A stretch of 8,919 nucleotides of DNA from Rhodobacteraceae bacterium UBA1957 (GTDB taxonomy: Bacteria > Pseudomonadota > Alphaproteobacteria > Rhodobacterales > Rhodobacteraceae), in the NCBI GenBank assembly GCA_002336405.1, contig DDEJ01000039.1, forward strand, positions 1-8,919. The letters run 5' to 3'. Both the position numbers and the translations under genes were made by a program. The number at the start of each line of letters is the position of its first letter. Position 1 is the first letter of the stretch. Below are positions 1 through 6,699 of this stretch, piece after piece. The notes beneath the pieces are model-generated. The model saw nothing but the letters and a program-made list of their open reading frames with translations, was not told the DNA's origin and did not search any database.

Positions 1-2
1 GT

Positions 3-317
3 TCAGATGCGCTATCCTCACGGCGCAGCATTTTTTACAAGTTATTTTGGGTCACCGTTTTAAATCCAAAATCAATTGGTTTTTTTGCGGCTTTTCTGCC
101 GCAGTTCATCGACCCCACACGATCTATTATGATCCAATCTCTCGTGATGCTGGCGACATTTGTAAGCTTTGGGGCATTGAACGCACTGGCCTATGGATAT
201 GCAGCAAACCACCTTCAGGCCCATCTAAACCAGCCATATATCAAAAGGTGGGTGGCGGGGCTGGCCGGCAGCGTCTTGATCACGATGGGGGCTCTGACTG
301 CCAAGCTGGAGCAGTAA
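3..317 (+). CDS. LysE/RhtB-family amino-acid exporter, C-terminal part (5' end outside window)
   Basis: The reading frame is open from the first complete codon in the window (position 3) to the TAA at 315-317, giving 104 residues. It therefore continues upstream of the window. An ATG at 129 exists, but it lies inside the conserved region and should not be taken as the start. The visible part carries hallmarks of the C-terminal half of LysE/RhtB translocators: an NPKSIGFFAAFLPQF-like stretch (about residues 22-36 of the visible protein), a hydrophobic helix containing NALAYGYAA, a basic loop with the pair KRW, and a last hydrophobic helix ending near the C-terminus (GSVLITMGAL). Family members are about 200-210 residues, so roughly half is missing. 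The family exports amino acids or related small molecules across the inner membrane; the substrate cannot be told here. It is co-directional with apt, 126 nt upstream of apt's chosen start. The family call is firm and the substrate unknown. Confidence 0.85.
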   Translation, partial: SDALSSRRSIFYKLFWVTVLNPKSIGFFAAFLPQFIDPTRSIMIQSLVMLATFVSFGALNALAYGYAANHLQAHLNQPYIKRWVAGLAGSVLITMGALTAKLEQ

Positions 318-375
318 ACCAAACCGCACATGGCAGGCGCGACACAATTGCTCAACTACAAGTACCTCTCACCCG

Positions 376-404
376 TTGCACAGCCCTCGTTACCGTCTTA
401 CAAC
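376..404 (+). promoter_or_regulatory. Possible sigma70-type promoter of apt
   Basis: TTGCAC (376-381) and TACAAC (399-404) are separated by exactly 17 bp, which resembles a housekeeping -35/-10 pair (3 of 6 and 4 of 6 consensus matches). Transcription would begin near 411, leaving a leader of about 33 nt with the apt ribosome binding site in it. This is a pattern match only; apt could also be read through from the exporter gene. Confidence 0.33.
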
Positions 405-429
405 CAAGCGCGCGCAAACAAAGCCCATC

Positions 430-434
430 AAGGA
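430..434 (+). promoter_or_regulatory. Ribosome binding site that fixes the apt start
   Basis: AAGGA lies 9 nt before the ATG at 444. No comparable purine-rich site precedes the alternative ATG at 330, so this site supports the shorter 176-residue Apt. Confidence 0.7.
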
Positions 435-443
435 TTAGACCAG

Positions 444-974
444 ATGAAAACCGTCAAAGACTATATCCGCACAATACCAGATTTTCCGCACGAAGGTATT
501 CAATTTCGCGATGTCACTACTTTGTTTGCAAATCCCCGCGGGTTCCGCCTCGCAATTGACCAGATGCTCGAACCTTATGTTGGGCAAAAAATTGACACCG
601 TTGTCGGGCTAGAGGCGCGCGGTTTTATCCTTGGTGGCGCGATCGCCCATCAGTTGTCCGCAGGTTTTGTGCCAATCCGCAAAAAGGGTAAATTACCCGG
701 GGCCACCATTCATCAGGCCTATACGCTTGAATACGGAGAGGCGATTGTCGAACTCCACGACGACGCAGTGCAAGCTGGCGAGAAAATCCTGCTCGTCGAT
801 GATCTGTTGGCAACTGGCGGAACTGCAGCGGCGGGTATTGCCCTGCTGGAACGTCTGGGCGCTGAGATAATCAGCTGCGCCTTTATTGTCGAGTTACCCG
901 AACTTGGTGGTCGCACCAAGTTGGAAGCGATGGGAATGGATTTGCACGCCTTATGCGCCTTTGACGGGCTTTAA
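444..974 (+). CDS. apt: Adenine phosphoribosyltransferase
   Basis: Apt converts adenine and PRPP to AMP and pyrophosphate in cytosolic purine salvage. The 176-residue protein has the family's usual length (about 170-180). It opens with the typical [19 protein letters not shown] segment and has the conserved FRDVTTL (residues 21-27), the [11 protein letters not shown] loop (54-64), and the PRPP-binding signature [14 protein letters not shown] (115-128) with its adjacent acidic pair D119/D120. The frame stays open further upstream, with another ATG at 330. The start at 444 is preferred because homologues begin here, an AAGGA ribosome binding site (430-434) lies 9 nt upstream, and the extra 38 residues look like no part of the family. 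It lies downstream of the exporter fragment and converges on the histidine kinase gene, with 75 nt between the two stop codons. Nothing is odd in the catalytic residues. The call is very secure. Confidence 0.97.
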   Translation: MKTVKDYIRTIPDFPHEGIQFRDVTTLFANPRGFRLAIDQMLEPYVGQKIDTVVGLEARGFILGGAIAHQLSAGFVPIRKKGKLPGATIHQAYTLEYGEAIVELHDDAVQAGEKILLVDDLLATGGTAAAGIALLERLGAEIISCAFIVELPELGGRTKLEAMGMDLHALCAFDGL

Positions 975-1026
975 GCGCCATGTTTGGAAGCAATTTTAAA
1001 CCGTCCGTTCACTGGAAACACGCATG

Positions 1027-1041
1027 GGCCTATAGCAGGCC
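1027..1041. other. Small hairpin between convergent apt and kinase genes
   Basis: GGCCT and AGGCC form a perfect 5-bp stem around a 5-nt loop (ATAGC) in the 75-nt gap between the two stop codons. Its position would suit a shared bidirectional transcription end. Neither side is followed by a run of T, so it is not a canonical intrinsic terminator. Nothing else is evident in this gap. Confidence 0.25.
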
Positions 1042-1049
1042 GCTTGGTA

Positions 1050-3215
1050 TCAAACGGGCAAGAATTCTAAAACTTTTTTCTCCAATGATTTCATCTCAAG
1101 AGGTTTTACCAAAAAAGCATCCATTCCGCTTGCATAGCAGCGATCAGCTTCGCCCTGCAGCGCATTTGCCGTTATCGCAACAATGGGCGTCCTTGCGCGG
1201 TGATGCTCTGCTTCGTGCTGGCGTATCATCTGTGTCATTTCAAAACCGTCCATGATTGGCATATGGCAATCTGACAAGATCAGGTCAAACGATCCACTCT
1301 GCCATTTTTCCAAACCCTCTGCGCCATTTTGGGCGACAAGTGTCGGATAACCTAATGTTTCGAGCTGTTTGAGTAAAACCAGCCGATTGATTTCATTGTC
1401 TTCGACGACCAGAATTGACATTTCGGACCGTCGATCTTTACTATGTTTCGAGGTCTCTGTATTTTTCCAGGTGTTGTCTTTTATAGTTTCAGCGGGTTGC
1501 ACCCAACCGCCAGCAACAGCAACCGCTCGCTGCAATTCAGACACTAATATGGGAAAGGCTTGAATCCGCGAAATCCCTGGACTCAACTGACCAATCCGAT
1601 TTACCCGCTGGGCACAGAGCAAAATAATTTTTACATCTGGGCATTTCCTTTCCAAAGCCACGCACCACGCATCAACAATCTCGGGATCATAAGTTTCCAG
1701 AATAAAAACTGTTGCGCCAAGCGAGACGGGATCGACTCCAACAAGATTTCTATCGGTTTTCAACACTTTCAGCTCAGCGTTGCAGCGTGCAAAAAAAGTA
1801 TCAAACCAATGGGGAAAGGGCAGCCCACGTTCAAGCAGCCAAATCACTTTTGATCCGGAAATATCAGGAAGCGTGTTGGGACCGTCTTCCGCTGAAATGG
1901 GCAGATCAAGCACCACTTCTGTTCCCTTGCCCGCGGTGCTGTTCACCTCTATGCGGCCGTTCATCCGCCGCACAAGGCTCTGCGTGATTACCAAACCCAA
2001 TCCCGTACCATCAACGCGCCGCGTCTTTGACGCCTCGCCCTGAGTAAAGGGATTGAAAAGGTTGTTTTTAACTGTCTCAGACATCCCGATGCCGGTATCT
2101 TTAATCGACAGCCGCATTTTGTTATCATCAAGACGCTCCACCAGAAAGCGCACTTCTGTGTCAGCGTCGGTCAAGCTCTTAGCAGAAAACTTTATCGCAT
2201 TTCCCAAGAGGTTCAAAATAATTTGCCGCAAACGACCGGCATCCGTCAATATCCAGTTAGGTAGGTGGGGGTCAATACCGAGGCGAAGCTTCACTTCGCT
2301 GCTATCAGCCAAATTTTGCAATGAAACTGCCGCACCTTCGATCACTGGCCTAAGTTCACTTTTTGAATATTGTATGTCCAACTCACCCGCCTCGATTTGG
2401 CGCGCATCCAAAATATCGCCAATAATCCGCAACAGAGAAAAAGCAGAGCTTCGAATTGTATGAATGACACGCGCCTGTTCATCGCTTGGTTGCAGATTTT
2501 CCAACACTTCGACCATGCCAATCAAACCATTCATTGGCGTTCTAATTTCATGGCTCATATTAGCCAAAAAGTTACTTTTAGCCTGTGATAATTTCTCTGC
2601 ATTCAGGCGCGCCGCAGAGAGTTTATCCTCTCTCGCGGTAAGCAGATAATTAAAGTGAAACATTTCTAAGATCACCACGGCAGCAAAGATCACTGCGAGG
2701 CACGCATTGGTACTAGCAACGCTTAGCCAAGGCTCAAGCGTATTTATATCAAACAAAGCTTGGGACGCACCCGCAAGACCAAAAGCAACAGAGGCAACCC
2801 AGAGACAAAACGGAAAAAAGACAAAGAAGATGACCCAATGGCGTTCATTGCGCCATGACAACACCGCAAAAGGCAGACCCGCAACCGGTACCAAGAGATT
2901 GTGAAGATCCAATGCTTGATGGTTGAATATAGTTGCAATTAAAAGCACCAACGACAGGCTAAATAGGCTCGCCAACCGCGCAAAGCTGTGATGTCCACGT
3001 TGGAATAATACCACACACCCCACCCAAAGCACGGCCAAAGCCGCCATAATGGACGCGCTACGAAGCGCGTCCAAGACAAAGAGGGTCAGGGCAGATAAAG
3101 ACGCCCATATCGCCAGACCCTTCATTAACAACCAACTCAGCTTGACCCTGCTCGCATGGATGCGCCTCTCGAGCTCTAACGTTGCTATATTTTCTGGGTT
3201 TTTATTAATATTCAT
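1050..3215 (-). CDS. Membrane-bound hybrid sensor histidine kinase with C-terminal receiver
   Basis: This 721-residue two-component kinase should sit in the inner membrane and autophosphorylate on histidine in response to an unknown signal. Residues about 28-190 hold around six hydrophobic helices with short loops and no recognisable periplasmic sensor domain. A short linker leads into HisKA with the H-box SHEIRTPMNG (phosphoacceptor H222). HATPase_c follows with the N-box NLLGNAIKFS (336-344 region), G1 DTGIGM (373-378), an NPF F-box (388-390) and G2 GTGLGL (403-408). Residues about 453-575 resemble a receiver fold but lack the normal phosphoacceptor aspartate. The C-terminal receiver (about 599-720) is intact: E605/D606, phosphoacceptor D649 in LSDCHMPIMDG, T682 and K704. 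There is no HPt domain, so phosphate must pass to a separate HPt protein or back to H222. No response regulator is adjacent, so the pathway is unknown. The start has a modest GAGAG site 10 nt upstream. Confidence 0.93.
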   Translation of the reverse strand: MNINKNPENIATLELERRIHASRVKLSWLLMKGLAIWASLSALTLFVLDALRSASIMAALAVLWVGCVVLFQRGHHSFARLASLFSLSLVLLIATIFNHQALDLHNLLVPVAGLPFAVLSWRNERHWVIFFVFFPFCLWVASVAFGLAGASQALFDINTLEPWLSVASTNACLAVIFAAVVILEMFHFNYLLTAREDKLSAARLNAEKLSQAKSNFLANMSHEIRTPMNGLIGMVEVLENLQPSDEQARVIHTIRSSAFSLLRIIGDILDARQIEAGELDIQYSKSELRPVIEGAAVSLQNLADSSEVKLRLGIDPHLPNWILTDAGRLRQIILNLLGNAIKFSAKSLTDADTEVRFLVERLDDNKMRLSIKDTGIGMSETVKNNLFNPFTQGEASKTRRVDGTGLGLVITQSLVRRMNGRIEVNSTAGKGTEVVLDLPISAEDGPNTLPDISGSKVIWLLERGLPFPHWFDTFFARCNAELKVLKTDRNLVGVDPVSLGATVFILETYDPEIVDAWCVALERKCPDVKIILLCAQRVNRIGQLSPGISRIQAFPILVSELQRAVAVAGGWVQPAETIKDNTWKNTETSKHSKDRRSEMSILVVEDNEINRLVLLKQLETLGYPTLVAQNGAEGLEKWQSGSFDLILSDCHMPIMDGFEMTQMIRQHEAEHHRARTPIVAITANALQGEADRCYASGMDAFLVKPLEMKSLEKKVLEFLPV

Positions 3216-3242
3216 CTGGTCATTGCTCTCAAACTGCGTCTC

Positions 3243-3270
3243 ATTATAGCAGCCGTTTCGTCACAGCGAA
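3243..3270 (-). promoter_or_regulatory. Possible sigma70-type promoter of the histidine kinase gene
   Basis: Read on the minus strand, a perfect TATAAT (3248-3243) is preceded, after a 16-bp spacer, by TTCGCT (3270-3265), which matches the -35 consensus at 3 of 6 positions. The expected transcription start near 3236 leaves a leader of about 20 nt before the ATG at 3215. The perfect -10 hexamer in the right place and orientation is the main support; the -35 is weak. Confidence 0.42.
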
Positions 3271-3325
3271 CTTAACTTTCAGAGGCATCACAAGTCCCCG
3301 TGGCAACAATGGCTCATTTGAGGGT

Positions 3326-3345
3326 GCGCTGGCAAGAGCCTGCGC
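3326..3345. other. Imperfect hairpin downstream of the FAD-linked dehydrogenase
   Basis: GCGC-T-GGC, a 4-nt loop (AAGA), then GCC-T-GCGC form a stem of seven pairs interrupted by one T-T mismatch (A-A when read on the minus strand). It sits about 50 nt past the dehydrogenase stop codon and before the kinase promoter, where a transcript end is expected. There is no T tract after it on either strand, so it may only stabilise an RNA 3' end. The rest of the 178-bp gap (3216-3393) shows no supportable gene. Confidence 0.3.
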
Positions 3346-3393
3346 CGCAAATAGCAATTTCCAAGGTAATTCCGAAGTATTTATAACACCTAT

Positions 3394-4806
3394 TTATCTC
3401 AAAACTGCACCGGGGTTCATAATACCATTAGGATCCAGAGCCGCTTTAATCGCACGCATTGCGTGCAGCTTGACCGGGTTGGCATAGCGCTCAAGATCAT
3501 CAACTTTCAGGCGCCCAATTCCGTGCTCGGCACTGACTGACCCCTGCATCTCATGCACCAAATCGTGCACCACGCGCTTGATATCGTCACGTTCCTCTAA
3601 ATGGTCTGCACTGTTTCGACCCGGAATCGGATAGACGTTGTAATGCATATTGCCATCACCCAGATGCCCAAAGCAATTGATCCGAAACGCACCTATTTTT
3701 GCAATCACTTCTGGGCCGCGGCGAATAAACTCCGGCACCGCTGAGAGCGGCAAAGAAATATCGTGGCTTGACACCGCACCAATCAGGCGATTGGCTTCGG
3801 GAATGCGTTCCCGCAGCGCCCAGAAATCACTGCGCTGGCCCTCCGAGTGCGCAATTAGCCCATCCAAAACCAACCCGGCGTTCTGGGCTTGTTCAAATAA
3901 GTACATCAAAGCGTTCGCTGGGTCATGGCCCCGGCTCAAGCCGACGTCTATCAGCACCATCCATTCAGGGCTGTCGGCAAAGGGCTGTCGCATGTCGGGC
4001 AGCTTTTCACGCAGAAACTCCAACCCCTGACGGTGGATCAGCTCAAATGCGCTTATCCCCTCGGCCAGATGTGCCCGTGCCATGCCTAGCAAAGCCAGCG
4101 CCGACTGTGGATCAGGCACCACCATAAGCGCCGTGCCACTGTGCGCCGGGCGCGGCGCCAGTTTCAACGCGGCTGCTGTAATGACCCCCAACGTGCCCTC
4201 AGACCCAATCAGCAGATTTCTCAAATCATAGCCGGTGTTGTCTTTACGAAGACGTGACAATCCATGCCAAATCGCACCATCAGGCAGCACCGCCTCAAGC
4301 CCGAGACACAGATCCCGTGCATTACCATACCGCAAAACATTCACCCCCCCCGCATTCGTGGCTAGGTTACCACCGATCCGCGCCGACCCTTCTGCTGCGA
4401 GCGACAGCGGAAATAATCGATCTTCGGCCTCGGCTGCGGCCTGAACGTTGGCCAGAATACAGCCCGCCTCTGCAACCAGTACATTCTCAGTCGGGTACAC
4501 GGCCCGGATCGCCGTCATGCGCTCCAACGACAAGATCACCGGGGCTGGACCCTGAGGCGCAATCTGCCCGCCAACAAGACCAGTGCCGCCCCCATATGGC
4601 ACGACCCCAACCTGCGCCATGTTGGCCATACGCAAAACCTGCGCCACCTGTTCAGTATTCTCAGGCAGAACAAGCACACCCGACTGACCAACATAACGCC
4701 CGCGCGGTTCTTCAAGATAACGGGCCTCGGTGGGTTTGAACAATCGCTCGGGCAAGCCAGAGCGCAATGTTTGGATGAACGCTGCGTCAGCGGGATATAA
4801 AGGCAT
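3394..4806 (-). CDS. FAD-linked D-2-hydroxyacid dehydrogenase (D-lactate / D-2-hydroxyglutarate type)
   Basis: This 470-residue flavoenzyme oxidises a D-2-hydroxyacid to the 2-oxoacid and passes electrons to an acceptor other than oxygen or NAD. The N-terminal FAD_binding_4 (PCMH-type) domain is shown by PYGGGTGLVGG (70-80), GNLATNAGG (146-154) and TGYDLRNLLIGSEGTLGVIT (191-210). The C-terminal FAD-oxidase domain carries GHLGDGNMH (380-388), with two of the family's metal or substrate histidines, SAEHGIG (425-431) and the closing DPNGIMNPG (458-466). The length matches D-lactate dehydrogenases, GlcD and D-2-hydroxyglutarate dehydrogenases. These share all the motifs above, so the substrate is not settled. 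There are no Fe-S cysteine motifs and no GlcE/GlcF partners nearby, which argues against a glycolate oxidase complex. No signal peptide is visible. The start is supported by GAGGG (4815-4819) 8 nt upstream. It follows the acetyltransferase gene after 46 nt. Confidence 0.92.
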   Translation of the reverse strand: MPLYPADAAFIQTLRSGLPERLFKPTEARYLEEPRGRYVGQSGVLVLPENTEQVAQVLRMANMAQVGVVPYGGGTGLVGGQIAPQGPAPVILSLERMTAIRAVYPTENVLVAEAGCILANVQAAAEAEDRLFPLSLAAEGSARIGGNLATNAGGVNVLRYGNARDLCLGLEAVLPDGAIWHGLSRLRKDNTGYDLRNLLIGSEGTLGVITAAALKLAPRPAHSGTALMVVPDPQSALALLGMARAHLAEGISAFELIHRQGLEFLREKLPDMRQPFADSPEWMVLIDVGLSRGHDPANALMYLFEQAQNAGLVLDGLIAHSEGQRSDFWALRERIPEANRLIGAVSSHDISLPLSAVPEFIRRGPEVIAKIGAFRINCFGHLGDGNMHYNVYPIPGRNSADHLEERDDIKRVVHDLVHEMQGSVSAEHGIGRLKVDDLERYANPVKLHAMRAIKAALDPNGIMNPGAVLR

Positions 4807-4814
4807 GATGTAGA

Positions 4815-4819
4815 CCCTC
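4815..4819 (-). promoter_or_regulatory. Strong ribosome binding site of the FAD-linked dehydrogenase
   Basis: On the minus strand GAGGG stands 8 nt before the ATG at 4806. It is the best Shine-Dalgarno match in this strand's gene series, where the upstream genes have weak or no sites. It suggests that the dehydrogenase is translated independently of the acetyltransferase. Confidence 0.6.
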
Positions 4820-4852
4820 GATTACATTTTCATTCTGTCAGAAAGCGCCAGA

Positions 4853-5437
4853 TTAGCCTGCACTGGTACGCCCACGACGGTCAAAGCGCAGCGCCGCATA
4901 GAGCACATGCGTACGCCACCGGCCATTAATCTGAAGATAGCTCTGCGCCACCCCCTCATATTTAAAGCCGCTTTTTTCCAACACGCCCCGCGACGCCACA
5001 TTCTCGGGCAGACAAGCAGCCTCAAGCCGACTAAGACCTTCTTTTTGAAAGGCATAATCCAGACATGCTGTCAAAGCCTCGCGCATATAGCCCTGCCGCG
5101 CATGGGGCGCACCAATCCAATAACCCAATGTAGCCGCCTGCGCCGGCCCGCGGCGCATATTGTCCAACGTCACCGCCCCCAACAGAACACCATCCTTCTG
5201 GCGCTCGATAAACAGCGGAATGCCCGAACCGGCTGAGACCGATCGCTGCGCCCAATAGACACGGTTCGCGAAAGACTTCCGCGATAGATGATCCGCAGCC
5301 CAGCTCGGTTCCCACGGCGTCAGAAACGCCTTGCTGTTCAAGCGCAGTTCAGACCAACTCCGATAATCGCGATGCAGCGGCAAGCGCAACATCAGGCGGT
5401 CGGTGACGATCTGAACTTTACGTTTGAACAGGAACAT
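4853..5437 (-). CDS. GNAT-family N-acetyltransferase, RimJ/RimL type
   Basis: The 194-residue protein fits the RimJ/RimL branch of GNAT enzymes, which acetylate protein N-termini or other amines with acetyl-CoA in the cytosol. Visible marks are the opening strand TDRLMLRLP (12-20), a core strand GAVTLDN (87-93), LGYWIGAPHARQGYMREAL (104-122) containing the pyrophosphate-binding turn and following helix, and the conserved end of the domain NVASRGVLEKSGFKYEG (146-162). The ATG shares one base with the M16 peptidase stop codon (TGATG), and no Shine-Dalgarno sequence precedes it, so translation is probably coupled to that gene. Ribosomal protein S5 is the textbook target of RimJ, but this cannot be claimed from sequence; several GNATs of this branch have other targets. 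The family is firm and the substrate open. Confidence 0.9.
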   Translation of the reverse strand: MFLFKRKVQIVTDRLMLRLPLHRDYRSWSELRLNSKAFLTPWEPSWAADHLSRKSFANRVYWAQRSVSAGSGIPLFIERQKDGVLLGAVTLDNMRRGPAQAATLGYWIGAPHARQGYMREALTACLDYAFQKEGLSRLEAACLPENVASRGVLEKSGFKYEGVAQSYLQINGRWRTHVLYAALRFDRRGRTSAG

Positions 5438-6699
5438 CAGGCAGCGTTTCGCGACTTAAGCGCATCAAGAGTTGGCCCCTTTGCAACAGGGCCATAGAGC
5501 GCCATTGCCGCCGGAGCCTTGCTCACCAGATTTGCGGCAAACTGACGGACGTCTGCAGTGGTCACCGCATCAATCTGTTCGACCACCTCATCAAGAGATT
5601 TGACACGCCCCCAAACCTGTACCATCCGCGCCAGCCTTTCGCCCCGCGACGAGGGGCTCTCCAAGCCCATAAGCATCCCGGCTTTCATCTGTGCACGTGC
5701 CCGAGCCACTTCCTGATCATTCATATCATCAGCAGCACGGTGCATTTCATCCAGAGTAATGGTCATCAATTCAGCCAATTGGTCCTCGCCTGTGCCGGCA
5801 TAGATCGTGGTCATACCGCTGTCAGCATACGCTTCAGTTTGGGCGAAAATTGAATAACACAGCCCGCGCTTTTCGCGTACTTCCTGAAACAACCGGCTCG
5901 ACATGCCGCCACCAAATGCCACCGAATAAATCTGCGCGGTATAAATCTCGGATTCCTGATAACCTGGGCTGTCAAACCCAAGCGCAAAATGCGCCTGTTC
6001 AAGGTCTTTGATGCGGCGATCTTCACCGCCCTTGAACAAGGCTTTGCTGGGTGCAATCAACGGCGCAGATGGCAGATGCCCAAACAACACCTCGGCCTGC
6101 CGCACGATTTGATCATGATCAACCGCGCCGGCGGCCGACAGGATCATCTGTCCAGGGACATAATGCTCTGAGACAAACGCCGAGAGATCCTCGCGCGAAA
6201 ACGCTTTAACCCGCTCCTCAAGGCCAAGGATCGAGCGCCCCAACGGCTGATCGGGATAGGCCTGTTCCTGAAGCCAGTCAAAAATCACAACATCTGGCGT
6301 GTCTAATGCCCGCCCTATCTCTTGCAGGATCACCCCCCGCTCCACCTCTATTTCGCGCGCATCAAATACCGGGTTGAGCAAAATATCCGAGACCACCTCA
6401 AGCCCAAGAGGCACATCATTTTCAAGCAGGCGGACATAGTACGCCGTGGCCTCACTCGAAGTATAGGCGTTAATATAGCCGCCCACATCCTCGATGGCCT
6501 CAGCAATCTGAAGGGCGCTGCGGGTTTTGGTGCCTTTGAATGCCATGTGCTCAAGGAAATGCGCTATGCCGTTTTGCGCGGGCCGCTCGTGACGTCCGCC
6601 AGCCCCCACCCAGACCCCAATAGCGGCAGATTTCAGCCCCGGCATATGTTCAGTCACAATGCGGAAACCGTTGGATAATGTATGTATTTCTACGCTCAA
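5437..6699 (-). CDS. M16-family zinc metallopeptidase (mitochondrial processing peptidase-like)
   Basis: This 420-residue protease belongs to the pitrilysin/M16B group that includes the mitochondrial processing peptidase beta subunit and bacterial homologues. The inverted zinc motif HFLEH is at residues 47-51 (H47, E50, H51), and the expected third ligand E127 lies 75 residues on (RGVILQEI), so the site looks catalytically complete. A second, inactive M16_C domain follows, with the typical FGGGMSSRLFQEVREKRGL stretch in the middle and LYGPV near the end. Homologues begin at the equivalent of residue 1 with VEI-TL-NG, which places the start on the TTG at 6699. That TTG overlaps the thrC stop by 4 nt (TTGA), and no in-frame ATG lies just upstream or near. 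Only weak purine-rich sequence precedes it, so translation is probably coupled to thrC. The physiological substrate in bacteria is not evident. It has no signal peptide. Confidence 0.93.
   Translation of the reverse strand: MSVEIHTLSNGFRIVTEHMPGLKSAAIGVWVGAGGRHERPAQNGIAHFLEHMAFKGTKTRSALQIAEAIEDVGGYINAYTSSEATAYYVRLLENDVPLGLEVVSDILLNPVFDAREIEVERGVILQEIGRALDTPDVVIFDWLQEQAYPDQPLGRSILGLEERVKAFSREDLSAFVSEHYVPGQMILSAAGAVDHDQIVRQAEVLFGHLPSAPLIAPSKALFKGGEDRRIKDLEQAHFALGFDSPGYQESEIYTAQIYSVAFGGGMSSRLFQEVREKRGLCYSIFAQTEAYADSGMTTIYAGTGEDQLAELMTITLDEMHRAADDMNDQEVARARAQMKAGMLMGLESPSSRGERLARMVQVWGRVKSLDEVVEQIDAVTTADVRQFAANLVSKAPAAMALYGPVAKGPTLDALKSRNAA

Noticed and set aside
330..443. 38-codon N-terminal extension of Apt from the ATG at 330
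   Set aside because: Homologous Apt proteins start at the MKTVKDY segment, the ribosome binding site is at 430-434, and the extension overlaps a possible promoter; it does not look like family sequence.
3247..3291. Tiny minus-strand frame (MPLKVKFAVTKRLL) in the gap before the kinase
   Set aside because: Only 14 codons, no clear ribosome binding site, and its end overlaps the likely kinase -10 element; chance is the simpler explanation.
4254..4739. 161-residue plus-strand open frame inside the dehydrogenase gene
   Set aside because: It lies fully antisense to a gene with complete family motifs, and its composition (rich in P, R, S, A, H) is typical of a shadow frame of GC-rich DNA.
6322..6678. 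118-residue plus-strand open frame inside the M16 gene
   Set aside because: Antisense to the zinc-site region of a well-supported protease; no recognisable motif or ribosome binding site.
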